From positions 1 through 41,887 of the forward strand of contig MU400793.1 of the NCBI GenBank assembly GCA_022578965.1: a DNA stretch of 41,887 nt, in the 5' to 3' direction. Source of the stretch: Xylaria sp. FL1777 (taxonomy: Eukaryota > Ascomycota > Sordariomycetes > Xylariales > Xylariaceae). The notes beneath the pieces are model-generated. The model was not told the DNA's origin and searched no databases. It saw only the letters and a program-made list of their open reading frames with translations. Of the stretch, positions 24,171 to 36,153 are shown one piece after another. Both the position numbers and the translations under genes were made by a program. Each line of letters opens with the position of its first letter. Positions within the stretch are counted from its first letter, which is position 1.

Positions 24171-25261
24171 TTCTAGCATTAATAACTTTATTAAATAAAA
24201 ACTAAATTTTTTAAATAATTATAAATAGTAATAAAATCTAAATTAATAAAAGCTAAAGTTTTATAAACAGCAGTAAAATTTTTAAACTTTATAAAGTTTT
24301 TAAATATACTTTTTTTTTTCGTATAATTAATAAGTTTAATAACTTTACTTTTGTATTCTTTTAAAACTAATACATTATATTGCACTAATTTGTTAAATGT
24401 ATAAATCTTTTTTTTATATTGCTTTTGTTTTTCTTTAAACATATTTATATATTTTTTAGCGTACTAATTTAATTTAGACTTATTTAGTTTTAGCTATAAA
24501 ATTAGCTTTATAATATCTTGCTAAGCTTAATAATATAATATTAAATATTCCTAGAATTAATCTTAGCATATAAAATAAAAAAAGTAATGTTTTAAAACTG
24601 TTTAATTATAATAACTTTTTTATATATAAGCTCGAATAAATTTTAAAATATGTTAACTATTAGCTTACTTTTTATATTAAGTTTGTTTATAACTTTTAGT
24701 TTACTTAAATATATAATATCTAGATATAAAAATATAATTTTGCTGTAAAAAAGTAATAACGTTAGCTTTAAAAACTTAAGTATATTATTTTGCATTAAGT
24801 AGCTTTAAATTAAATATTATAACAAAAAAAAAAGTATAGTTATAAATAACAGCAAACTAAAATCTATTTAAAAAAACTAGAATTATAATATAGCATAAAG
24901 GTTAATATAATTTAAATTTTCTTAAAACTTAGTTATTAAATCTTTTGCTTAGTTATTAATTACCATTTATAAAAAAAAGTCCTTTATTTTTTATATAAGT
25001 TTAAGTATTTTTAGTTATAAATTAAAAACTTTTATATATTTATGTTTTAGTAAAGCAAAACTTATTAAAGCTATTATATAATAGTTTTGTTTTTTTATCA
25101 AGATTTACATTTAGTTCTAAAATTATATACTAAGTATAGTTATATAAAAAGCGCTAAAAAAAGTCTGCTATAGCTTAAGTTTAAAAATAAAAAGTTAAAT
25201 ATTAATTTTTATTAAAGTAGAAAAAAAAAAGCAAAACTATAAAAAAGTTAAAGCTTTTAAA
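24171..25261. other. AT-rich decayed DNA, possibly the upstream part of R4
   Basis: An 83-codon minus-strand open stretch (24191-24442) encodes a Lys/Phe-rich peptide with no motif. It abuts R4 in the same orientation, so it could be the beginning of the same dead gene; alignment to the region before 40570 is only vague. The rest holds nothing recognisable. Confidence 0.35.
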
Positions 25262-25275
25262 TATTAATTTATAAA

Positions 25276-25770
25276 AATGGGCAGCTTTAGCTCTTGCTAC
25301 TAATGCTACATGGGCACTGGTTCCTTTGTGTAGTGAACGGCCTGTATTTCTAGCGTAATCGGAACTTGAAGCCTACTGCCTAGCGCTAGGCAATTTATAA
25401 AGAATATAGCGCTGTGTAGTGCTCAAAATTCACCTAACATCGTGTCGTTTACAGCTCGCAGAACCTAGGGCTAGCAAGGGAGCGCCTTTACTACTAATCG
25501 ATAAAAAACCTCCTTGTTAGCGCGCCGATTTTTACACCCCTGCATTATAAAGCAGGAGCACTGCTAACTTAGCGTACAAGATTTAAAAGCGGAGTATTAT
25601 GTAAAAAAAGCAGCAAATTAATAAAATCTGTAGCAGAACTGTCGTATACTTTGCATGTATAGGTAGTTTTTGCTTTAAAGAAGGTTTTTACTTATATAAA
25701 GTTTTACTAAATAGCTACTAGCATAGCTAATAAGCCGTTTGTTTAAGTAATACAAATTATTAATTATTAT
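25276..25770 (+). mobile_element. S1 SINE, 5'-truncated copy 2
   Basis: The stretch aligns with the 3' two thirds of the 19790-20519 copy, starting near its position 20041 (GGGCAGCTTTAGC) and ending TAAGTAATACAAATTA. The tRNA-like head is missing, the typical outcome of incomplete reverse transcription by a LINE enzyme. Probable 14-bp target duplications are TATTAATTTATAAA (25262-25275) and TATTAATATATAAA (25771-25784). It is the least mutated S1 copy, with many C and G residues that are T and A in the others. Confidence 0.85.
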
Positions 25771-25856
25771 TATTAATATATAAATTTTATTTTTTAAGTA
25801 GTACAATAAGCTAAAGCTATTATAACTTGCTAAAATAATGCAGTGTTTACAAAAAA

Positions 25857-26387
25857 TATAGCTTTATTAAGTTATAAATACTAGTATTATTTTATGCTAT
25901 TATTTTTAGTATATAGTTAAATTATGCAAAATAAAAAAAATAAAGATTTAAAGTATAAAAAGATATAATACTTATAAAAAGTATAGCTTTATTAAGTTAT
26001 AAACACTAAAATTGTTTTATGCTACCGTTTTTAAAAAAAAAATAAAAATCTAGTTTATAAAAAAGCGTAATAATTATAATAAGTATAGCTTTATTAAGTT
26101 ATAAATACTAAAATTATTTTATATTATTGTTTTTAAAAAAAAATAAAGATTTAGTTTATAAAAAAGCATAATGCTTGTAATAAATATAGCTTTATTAAGT
26201 TATAAATACTAAGATTATTTTACGCTACTATTTTTAAAAAAAAATAAAGATTTAGTTTATAAAAAAATGTAATACTTATAATAAGTAGCTTTATTAAATC
26301 ATAAACTTTAAGATTATTATACAGTACATTTTCTGTTTAATATATTATTAAATAACGCAAGTTAAAAAAAATAAAAATCTAGTTTAG
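25857..26387. repeat. Tandem array, ~101-bp unit, five copies
   Basis: The motif TATAGCTTTATTAAGTTATAAA starts at 25857, 25982, 26084 and 26185, with a degenerate fifth copy near 26285. Spacing is 125, 102, 101 and 100 bp. Each unit continues with TTATTTTA-like sequence, an A run and AAAGATTTAGTTTATAAAAA. The inner units are the most alike and the outer ones most diverged. It is a minisatellite or the internal repeat of an unidentified element. Confidence 0.85.
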
Positions 26388-27614
26388 TTAAGTTAAAAAT
26401 AAACTTAATAAGCTATATTAATAAAAAATATATGCTAATAAGTTTAAAGTTTATATATTTAAAAAAAAACCTAACTTTTAATTATAATAAGTATTGCTTT
26501 AATATTATTAAAAAAAAGTACGTAAGTATAACTTATTTATTTTAGTACTTATATTTATATACTTGCTTTTTACTTTAGTAATTATAAGTAATTATATATA
26601 AGCTTATAATTTTAGCTATAGTTTGTAAACTTATTATACTTTTTATAAATTTTTTTTTTTTTTTAAATGTTTACTTTTTTAATTTTATTTAATTTAATTA
26701 ACTTTTTATTATTACTAAGCTTACAAGTGCATACTTTACTTACTTTATGCAAATAGCACATTTTTTTTTAATTATAAAGCTAACTGTTTTACTAAAATAA
26801 ACTATTACTATAATTATTTTATTAATAGCTATATTTTATACTGCATTATACTTATAACTTATAATTATAATATTTAGCAAAAACAAATTAAATTTTTATA
26901 GTATTAAGCGCAATAAAACTTTTGCAAGTAATAAGCTTATTACTTTTTAAATAAGTAACTTTAATAACAAATTCTTTTTTAAAATAAAGCAGTTTAGCAA
27001 ACTACTAAAAGTTATACTAGTATTTCTTAAAGTAAAAAGTAGCAATTTTAAATATATAACTTTTTACTACAAAAGTATACTAATACAAAAGTTTAATACG
27101 CTTAACGCTATATATTATTTTTTATTTTTATTTAATACTGCTAAATATACTTAATATTAACACTTGTTTTTGCTATATAGCTATAAATGCTTAATAAAAA
27201 TACTATTGCAGTAATTTAAGCAAAAAATAATAACTTTTATAAAAATAGCTTATATAAATGCTGCGTTTAAAATTAAAAAAAAATCTAAGTTTAAATATAA
27301 AATAAAATAAAAAAAAAGTATAAAATAATTGCAAATTATAAAAAACATATCAAAATAAAAAAATATATTAGCAAATATTACAACATTAAAAAAAAGCTAA
27401 ATTAGCTTTAACTTTAAATACTTATTATTTAATTTATTAGTAAACCTTTTAAAAGTAAAACAAACTTTGCTTAACTTTATTAATATATATTTTTAAACTT
27501 TTAATTAATTAGCTTATTTATTTTAACAAAATAAAGTATATAGCGTTTTTAAAGCATAAAATATATACTGTTTTATATATATTTAATCTTTATAGTTTAA
27601 AACTTTTATTTTTA
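26388..27614. other. AT-rich decayed DNA, no gene seen
   Basis: No frame, repeat or RNA was recognised between the tandem array and the R1 copy holding the gypsy element. Confidence 0.5.
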
Positions 27615-27702
27615 CTAAAGTAAAATAAAGTAACTAAATAAGCTAACTAGCTAATTAAAGTAAGTTTAAGCTAAATTATATAATAGAAATAAAGGTATAA
27701 AT
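27615..27702 (+). repeat. R1 repeat, copy 3, left part (split by gypsy)
   Basis: It aligns with the left part of 3577-3872 (GCTAACTAGCTAATTAAAG...) and stops exactly at the gypsy 5' LTR. The last five bases, TAAAT (27698-27702), are the target duplication. Confidence 0.85.
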
Positions 27703-27909
27703 TGATACAGACTAGAAAAGGGACTTTATATTTATAAAGTTTAGCTATAGTAGTATCCCTACTTGTAGTTATAGTAGCTTAGCTAAATAGCTATGTAAGG
27801 CCTATGCTTAAGGCAATTGCGTAGTAATTGCCTGCAGGGCCTCCCTTTTTTTAATCTATATTACACTTTTTATGCTTAATTGCTTTACTACTTATAGTAA
27901 ACCTTACTA
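27703..27909 (+). repeat. 5' LTR of the gypsy element
   Basis: 207 bp beginning TGATACAGACTAG and ending ACCTTACTA. It matches 36154-36360 without gaps; the roughly two dozen differences I can count by eye are all transitions. The terminal CA expected of LTRs has become TA. Confidence 0.92.
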
Positions 27910-27911
27910 AA

Positions 27912-27925
27912 TGGTAAGGTAGACC
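27912..27925 (+). promoter_or_regulatory. Probable primer-binding site
   Basis: TGGTAAGGTAGACC starts two bases after the 5' LTR, the normal place for pairing with a tRNA 3' CCA end. The tRNA cannot be named from memory with confidence. Confidence 0.6.
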
Positions 27926-30900
27926 TTATAATTAATACTTTATACTTTAGTTTTTTTTTTTTGCTAGTAGATTGTATGCGTAGGATATAGTATAGCCTTT
28001 TTACTTACATAGTTTATTGTTATTTTGTTTAAATTAGTTTTTGTAACATTTAAACTTTTTTTAGTAAAACTACGCGATACGAATAAAGTTTAGCTTTTGT
28101 ATTACGTAGACCCTATTATTTATTTTTTTTGGATTAGTTTTTATAACATTTAAAGCGCTTTTAGCATTTATTTTAACTCTTGTTAAAGTTAATCTGCTAG
28201 AATTTATGCTGTTTGCAAGCATTAATTATTAATTATTTATTAGCTAAGTATTTTGTATACTTTATACTTGCTAAATAGCTGTGCTGCTTAAATATTACTA
28301 CATTTAACTTTATATTAACGTTTATAGTTATATAACCTTTAGTTTTTAAAACATTAGTTTGTATTACACTTAGCTATTTTCTGCTTGCACTAAGTTTTTT
28401 AACGCGTGTAATACTTGATATATTTTACCTGATTTTATTATATTTGCGTTATATTTAATTGCACCTTTAATTTTAAATTAAATTACCTGCTTTGTAAAGT
28501 TGTGTAATAATTTAGTAAGGCAGCTAACAAGCAAATAGTATTAACTTAATTAAGTATAAACTTAGTTAAACTTAAAGAAATTTTCTAAGTTTTATAAACA
28601 TGCTAATTTGTACTTACTTATATACTTGCACATTTTAATGCATTAAATTTTAGCACTATTTTATATACTTATATTTTATGTTATTTTTTAGCTTGCGTTA
28701 TTTACTGCTATTAGCTTTAATAGCAAGCTAGAACGGTAAACAAAACGATTTACTAAGTAAATATTCTAACGACTTACTTTTAGACTTGTAAATAAGTACT
28801 TTATTAAACTACAAAGGTTTTAAAACTAAGTTTGTTATTAAAAATTTAACACTAGAACTTGCTAAAATAAGCAAAAAACCGGTTAACTTATTAAATTAGC
28901 CGCTTAAACTTTCTAAAATAAACAAAAAACTAGCTAACTTGCTAAATTAACTGCTAATATTGCATGCACTTTATAGTCTGTAACTACTGCGTTTTATGTT
29001 TACTTTTAAGCTAGTTTGTTTTAAAAAAGGAACTTAAGACTTGCAAACTATAAATGCTTTTTTGCTAAAGAAAACAGCTATAGCTAATGCTAATACTAAT
29101 GCTTTTTTTTCTAATTAAAAAAAAAGTCTATTGTTAACCCTAAAGCAAATAAGCAATAATAAAAAAACATAGCAATACTTAATAAATAAGTTAGCTAATT
29201 AAAATTAAGGAATAGCTTAAATTGTTTAGAACTAAGAAAAACTAAACAAAAATGTTTGTTATAAGCTAGATCTTCTAAAAACTAGTAAAATGTTTATTAA
29301 AGATTTAAATATTTTAAGTAAGCAAGTTAATTATTTTTAAAAGATAATAAACTAAGTTGTTAAAAGTAATAATTAAACAGAAAATATGTTAAAAAAACTC
29401 CTGAACTATATATTTTATACTTGTAATAGTTTAGCATTATTGCTATTAAAAATACTAGTACTACGTTAGCTAATACTAAAACAACTAGTTTTATTTTAGC
29501 TATTTTTGCTTTTATTTTATATAAATGCATTTAGCCTTAAATTACAATTACTTCGTAAAAACAAAGCAGCTCCATTTTTAATACTTATAATAGCTACACT
29601 TGTTAAATTAGCAAGCAACTTTTATTAAGAACTACTACAAAAGCTATTGCACTTAGTAACTTTTAGTCCAGTAAGCATTAATTGTTTTTTTGCTTTTTGG
29701 TTTAACTTTAATATAGTACTATACCTATTAATTAAAACTACTTAACTAACGGTTTTTCTAGTAGTACTTTTTGCTTAAATAGTAGCTTTTGCGCTTTTTG
29801 TATTATTTACTGCAAGCATTGCAGCTAATGCAATAATAATATTTGTACTACTTATAACAACTAATTCTACTTTTATTTTTAATATAAAAGCTGCTACTTT
29901 TATACTTATATAATTAACTGTATACGAAACAGCACCTAAAGATAATAGTTTTAACTAAAATAAACTGTTTAAGTTTTTTACTATTTATTAGTAGTCCAAA
30001 AAAGTAAAAAGTTATGCTTTTAATAGTTGTAAAAGAAAAGCTAAAAAATATATAAACATAAACATTAACCTAAATCCAAATAATCTTTCAAATAATAATA
30101 ATAGTAATAATAAGAGCAATAAACAACCTTTTTGCAAAAACAGAGTTAATTTGTTTAGTTAAAACAATTGTACTAACTGAAGTGCTACCTCTAAAAAAAA
30201 ATCGAACAGATTTATTATTAGCAGATTAAATAAGCTAAAACGTTTTAATATTAGCTATTTTAATCTTAATTAAAATAATCCTAAAAATATTAGCATAGTT
30301 ATAAATAGTAATAAACTAATTTTTATTAACATTTATTGCTTTATAAATTGTATTTCTTTGTTTCTTAAGGACTTAAGCATTTATAACTTTAACAAAGAGC
30401 AAATATTAAAAATGTTTTAAACCTTATTAAAAAAAACTGCAGTAATATAATAAAATAATAAGTTAATATTAGTTATACGTATAAGCTATTGTACTAAAAA
30501 ATTAAACAAAATATTTAACAAACTTATGATCTAATTTATAATGCTTGCTTTTAAAACAACTTAACAATTTAATAGTACTAAGCTTACTTTAGAAAACATA
30601 GCTTAAAAAAACATAGCAATAATAATTTTTATTTAAAAAAAGCTATAATATGCTAAAGCAATAAAAACTTTAACTAAAAATAATAGTAATTAGTAAAGCA
30701 TAATAATTTTCATTTGAACTTATATAGATATAAACATTAAGCAATACTTTTATGCTTTTAAAAAAAAAAAATTTTTGGCTGAATATATAACTAAGGTTGC
30801 TAAAGCGAAGCTAATTTTTATTACAGCAGCAAAAAAAATGTTTTTTTATGCACGCAAAAAGAAAAAGTAATATATATAATACTAATTGCTTTTGCTTAAA

Positions 30901-31100
30901 AGTTATAATTGCAAGTCTTAAAAAAATAAATATAAGTATAAATCAAAAAATAAAAATAAATTTAGTAAAAATAGTAAAAATAACAACAATAAGCTTTTAT
31001 AAAAAAAAAAAAAACGTAAATATAAATATAGTTGCAAGCGTTATTAAAATAAATATAATAAGCATAAAAAAAATTGCAACTAAGCTTATTTTATAAACTC
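27926..31100 (+). pseudogene. 5' half of the gypsy element: leader and probable gag remnant
   Basis: These 3.2 kb lie between the primer-binding site and the protease, where leader and gag belong. Plus-strand translation with stops ignored gives scattered helical, Lys/Leu-rich stretches (about 28700-29150 and 30360-30600) and an Asn/Ser-rich linker near 30080-30130. A Cys-containing segment, TNCFCLK, lies in the open stretch 30848-31096. No standard CCHC zinc knuckle can be confirmed. The length exceeds a usual gag plus leader, so a second gene or an inserted piece is possible. Boundaries are inferred from position only. Confidence 0.4.
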
Positions 31101-33059
31101 TAACTTTAAGTTTACTTCTTTTAAGTTTGAAAACTTAACCTCTTTTTTTTTAAAAAGCTTAAATAGCGCAGCTTTTATAGTAATAAACTATAGTAATATA
31201 TGCAAGTACTATAAAAAAACTTTTAACTCGTTATATAACAAAAACTAATATGCTTATAAATGTACTAATTGCTTATACAAACAAATTATATTTTAGTTGC
31301 TTGCTAATTTAATAACGTATATATGTAGGCGTTATTGCACTTTGTTTGATTTTTATAATTAGCTGTTTTACTACTTAAAAACCTGCAGTACAAACAAATT
31401 ACAAGTAAACTTAGCTTTATATTAGCTAGAAATAAGCATTTCTATAAAAATTAAAAGCGTTAAATCTAAAGCTAAGCTAATTATACTTTATATATATTAA
31501 GCATTTCTAGTTACTAATACTTTAAACAACTTATTAAAATATTTTAGCGTTAAATACTTATATTTTAAAGTAAATACATACATTAAACCTAATAGTAAAA
31601 AAGTTTAAGTATGCTTAAACATAAATGCATTATAAAGCATTATTATATATAAGCTTTTTAATACTTGCAAACATATAATTAAACATCAAAAAAGTTAACA
31701 AGCAGAAAAAATTAAAAGCATTAGTAAAGGCTGCTTTTATTATATATTAAAAGCTAAGTTTAAACTTTACTTATTAAAACATAATAATTACGGATTTTTT
31801 AAGCTTTTATAAATTAAAAAAAAAGCTTAAGTAGTTAAAAAAAACATAACACTTTGTTTTTTGCTAGGCACTAAGTATTTAGATTTACAAAATGCAATTA
31901 TTAATTATAAAAAAGCAAAAGTAATTATAGCTAATATAAACAACTTTAAAATTTTATTTTAGGTATATTTACGCGTGCACTTATATATATAAAGAGTTAC
32001 TTTAGCTTATAAAGTATTTTTTAAGCTTAGTGCTATAATATAAGCTTTAGTTACATATAAACTTTTGCTTGCTAATTATAACTTTATGTTTGAGCTATTT
32101 TATAAAAATAGTATAGCTGCACTTATTAAGTTTACTACTTTTAAAAGTATAGTTTTAGCTAATTTTTTGCTTCGAATTAAGACTATACTTAAGAGTACTT
32201 ATATTAATATTATTTAAAAGCAATCCTTTAGTAGCAAAGCTAAAAAGAGATTTTAAAAAGCATATTTAAAAACAGTTATATTAGCTGCAAGCATTATAGC
32301 TATAAGTGCCTTGTTTAGTATAACACTTAAAAACACTAGTGCTAAAACTATTAATGCTATTAATGCTAGCTTAAATATTATTAATAAGGGCATTTATATT
32401 TTTAATAACTTTAAGTTTTTTAACGTGTTCTGTATAAATAAGTTAATTAATTTAACTTTTACGCTTAAATAAATTGCTACTAATATATATATTTTTAGCT
32501 ATAACTTTAACTTTTATATTAACATAACTAATATTATTAATATAATAAATATGTTTAAACAAGCTAGTGTTTTAATTACTAGCTTAATTATTAATGCAGT
32601 ATATAACATAATTAAAAGATTAGCTAACTAGCTACTAAAAGAAATAAATAATGCAATAGATCTAAATGCGCTAAAACCTAAAATTTGCGAAATTATTTCT
32701 ACTTTAAAAATTAAAAAACTTAATAAAAAAAACAAAGTTATATTGCTAACCGGCTATTTTATTTATACTAGCAGAAATATAATAGCAAAAGAAATCTTAT
32801 AACTAATTAACAAAATTCCTAAAATTTAGCAAAACCAAAGTATTATTAATATTTTTAAAGATAAACTTATAAAAATACTTTTAGTAAACAATTAGCAAAA
32901 AACCAAGTTAAACAATTAACTTTATTTTTTAAGCATTTATAATAAAAAAGCTATTAATTTTGTTTTTAATTAGCTTTATGCATAAGGTTAAATAAAATAA
33001 GTTAACAAACTTATTTTATTTACGTATTTTATTTTTATAGTTTAAACGCAAAAAAAGGG

Positions 33060-33720
33060 AAAACTGCACTTATAACTAATAATTAACTTGCAAACTTTAA
33101 ACAAAATAGCTATTTTAAACAATTATTTTTTGCTTTTTTAATCTGAGGTTATTTTATTAATTAAAAGAAAGAAGTATATAACTTATGTAAATATAACTTT
33201 TTTTTTTTACTAATTTAGAATACATTTTAATTATTACAATAGATTTACTATTGTTAGCTTAAAAAGTTTTAAATAGTTTATAGTTGCACTTATAAAATTT
33301 TGTAATATATTTGCATATATATAACAGTTTATAAATTGCTTACTTAAAAAGTTTAAGCACTTTTGTTGCGCTTTTATTAATAATATTATAATTTATTTTA
33401 ACATTAAAAAAGAACACTTCTCTTATTTATGTACTATTTTTAAGCTGTTTTAAAGCAAGAAGATATTTTTTTGGCTAAAAAAGTTTTTTATAGCATATTT
33501 TTTTGTTAAGCTTTTAAGCTTCCAAGTAAACGCTTTTAGCATATTAACTACTAAGCAAAAAGTTAAAGCAATACGAAATATTAAATTTCTTTGTTAACTT
33601 AAAGCTTTTAAACAATACTTAAGTATTATAAGTTTTTTATATTTATTGATTCTATTTTATGCAAAAATCTTAGAACTATTGCAAAAACATAAAACTGCGT
33701 TGCTTAATAAAAAATATAAG
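33060..33720 (+). pseudogene. Reverse transcriptase domain remnant
   Basis: It reads from LQTLNKIAI (the usual DYRxLNxIT segment) through FYQFRIHF and the F-[I]-NN-IIIY motif at 33373-33396, then EHFSYLCTIFKLF and the LLSFQV segment (usual LGFxV). The paired aspartates of the YxDD-type motif are both Asn (33379-33384). This domain assigns the element to Ty3/gypsy. Confidence 0.92.
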
Positions 33721-34099
33721 TCCAGAAAATTTAAAATAAATAACTTTAGCAAGCATTAAACATATTACTGCTTAATTTTCTTTAAACTTACAAAAGCTAA
33801 AAAAGCATTATTTTAAGCTATTTAAAATTTTATTTGTTTGCATACTGTACTATATTATTATAACCTTAGCAAGTTATTATATATACAAATAAATATATCT
33901 TTTAAGCAAGGCTTTAATATTATACTATATTACATAAAAAATAATTATATGTAGCAATTAAGTATTTTTATTTTTAGTGCATAAATGCTTCCTATTATAT
34001 ATTTAAGCAAATATATTTTAATTTCTAAGTTGCAATATAGTCTTTCTAAAATAGAAGTAAGTTATATTATATAAGCATGCAAGCATTTATGCATAATAA

Positions 34100-34300
34100 T
34101 TAAAGCGTTAAAGAACTTTATGGTTATTTTTACTGACTATTTTGCTACTAAAGGCATTATTAACCAAACTAATTTAAACACTACGTTTATAAATCGCATT
34201 AATAAGCACTTTATTAATGCTTTAATTTACCTTTTTTAATATAGTTTATAGGTATACTACTTGCTTAGCTATATTAACTATATACTAAATGCACTAAGTT
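34100..34300 (+). pseudogene. RNase H C-terminal remnant
   Basis: The reading VIFTDYFATKGIINQTNL followed by NALSCF corresponds to the end of gypsy RNase H (TDHxA...Q...PDALSR). It lies in the expected place between RT and integrase. Confidence 0.85.
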
Positions 34301-34422
34301 GTTTTAAGAACATTAAAGATCTGCTTAATACAAAAAGCAACATATAGAAAACCAATAAAGATTTTATGCTTAACAATATTTAGTTAGTATTAATAAAAGC
34401 TGTTATAAGTAATAAGGTAAAA

Positions 34423-35571
34423 TTGAAGATTATTGCTAATTACAATAAAGATCTAAAGTATTGTAAAACTTTAAACGTAATACGTGCAAATAGCAATAAA
34501 AACGCTGCAAATTTTTTGTGCTTAGGCTATCTTTTTGCAATTATAAATAAACTGCTTTATAATGTTAATAAAAAAGGCTATTATTGCTTTTACATTTTTA
34601 AAAATCAAGTTAGCAAGTTTTTCGCTATAGCTTATAATAATAAATATTACTTTAATAAAAAGCGTATAATATATAACTTTAAAGGTTTTTTTATTGAAGA
34701 AAAAACTTAAAAAGTAAAAACGTATTTGCAGCATTATAACAGTTGTAAACTTTGCGCAATAAGTTAAAATAAACTAAATAGCAATTATTAGCTAATTTAA
34801 CTTAAAGATTTTTAACCTATAAAAATAGTTGCAATAAACTTTATTATAGATTTGCTTAATATACTAGCAATAGAAACCTTATAGCAATTAAATAAGTATA
34901 TATACTATAATGCATTAATGTTTATAACGTGTGTTACATTTAAACGTATGTTATTAATTTTAGGTTATAAGACATATATAGCAAAAAATTGAGGTCTTGC
35001 TTTTGTTAAAATGATTCTACTGTATAACTAAGGCATGCTAAGCAGCATTATTTCTGATTATAACTGTAAGTTTACATTAAAATTCTAAATAGGTTTATAA
35101 AAAAGATGTAGCGTACGGTTTTTAATAACTACTGCGTATTATCTGCAAGGTAATAGCATATTTAAGCGTAAAAACCAGACTGTTAAAATTGCTATTTAGC
35201 ATTACACCTTTGCTTACCTTAATTGCAATTAGGTAAATGTTTTTTTATTTTTATAATAGAACTTTAATAGTGCATATTTAGATCTTATTAAGTTTTTATT
35301 GCATAAGCAATTATTTGAATTTAGACTTTTTAGTTTTAACGACGTATTTACTAGTAATAATAAGTTGTATAGCACATTAAAAAACATTTGTTTTTTTTGT
35401 GAACATTTGCGCAAAGATGCTAAGTTAGCTATAGATTTTGCTGCTATAAAAGCTAAATATTATTACAACAATAAGCATAAGCTTATAAAGTTTAACGTTA
35501 GAAACGAAGTTTATTTAAAGCTGCATAAAAAATACTATTTTTTTAGCAACTTATTTAAGAAGTATTTATAG
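34423..35571 (+). pseudogene. Integrase remnant with two open pieces
   Basis: Open pieces remain at 34423-34710 (95 codons, spanning the region before the zinc-binding domain) and 35299-35571 (90 codons, C-terminal domain). Between them are the zinc-binding CKLC (34744-34755), the first catalytic position now Asn (34837-34839), the second Asp intact in ISDYN (35056-35058) and the Glu position now Lys in FKRKNQT (35164-35166). The C-terminal piece carries KFNVRNEVYLKLHKKY, equivalent to the FxVGDxVYLKLHKGY segment of fungal gypsy integrases. Confidence 0.92.
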
Positions 35572-35814
35572 CAACGTGCTAAACTATATAAAATAACAAA
35601 ACAAATAAGTTAGTTAGCTTATTGTATTGATTTGCTAAAAACCTTTAGCATATACTTTGTAATCTTTGTTGTATACTTTTTACTTAGCTAACAAAGTAAA
35701 GACTTATTTTATTGAACTATACTTTTACTTAGTTTTATTTACAATAAGCAAAACCTTAACGAAAAAGGTAATTTGTTTAAAATCAAGACTATTTTAAAGC
35801 ATCGTGTTAATTAA

Positions 35815-35890
35815 ACTAAGTTAGGTTTTGACTATTTGGTCAAGTAAAAAGGATATAGTTATAAAGACAATTAGTAGAAATTAAAGTAGT
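35815..35890 (+). pseudogene. Integrase-linked chromodomain remnant
   Basis: The reading LGFDYLVK-stop-KGYSYKDN-stop-stop-KLK matches the chromodomain core YLVxWKGY...TWE. The two aromatic Trp positions are now stops (TGG to TAA or TAG). In chromoviruses this domain directs integration to heterochromatin, which fits the element's location. Confidence 0.88.
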
Positions 35891-36153
35891 AATTCCGATC
35901 GGCTAAGAACTTAGTTAAGAAATACTAAGCTTGTATAGAAAGTTAAGCTAAGTTAAAACCGAAGGATAAAGCAAAAGCTAAGCCTATTACTAGCAAGCAA
36001 CTGTGTAAAAAGCTACAAAAAGTTACGCTTGCTTAACTAATTAATTAATGGATGATTTAAATTAATTGTGATCTTTAGGATAAAGATTAGTTTGTATAAA
36101 TAGCTAAATTGGCTTTGTTAAGGTCAATAACTTTTTTTTTATGCTTTAGCACT

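Larger units (their letters stand above)
31250..36030 (+). pseudogene. pol: Gypsy pol polyprotein, broken (PR-RT-RH-IN-chromodomain)
   Basis: With stops ignored, one plus-strand reading runs through protease (VCLNINAL at 31609-31632, where a D-T-G triad is expected), reverse transcriptase (about 33060-33720, LNKIAI, FYQFRIH, FINNIIIYFN), RNase H (about 33760-34300, ending near IFTDYFATKGI and NALSCF), integrase (CxxC, then N/D/K where the D, D, E catalytic residues belong) and a chromodomain (YLVK-stop-KGYS). Many Gln and Trp positions are now stops, so no product is made. Catalytic losses at protease (DTG to NIN), RT (DD to NN) and integrase (first D to N, E to K) are all explicable by G-to-A change. 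This is the best preserved coding remnant in the window. Confidence 0.9.

Noticed and set aside
25857..26387. CRISPR array
   Set aside because: Units are ~101 bp and repeat over most of their length with no unique spacers, and the DNA is eukaryotic nuclear.
34522..34734. 70-codon minus-strand open stretch
   Set aside because: It is antisense to the integrase remnant, which has clear motifs on the plus strand.
35229..35414. 61-codon minus-strand open stretch
   Set aside because: Antisense shadow of the integrase C-terminal piece.
36131..36153. Polypurine tract before the 3' LTR
   Set aside because: The bases directly upstream of 36154 are not purine-rich (a T run precedes them), so no tract could be assigned.
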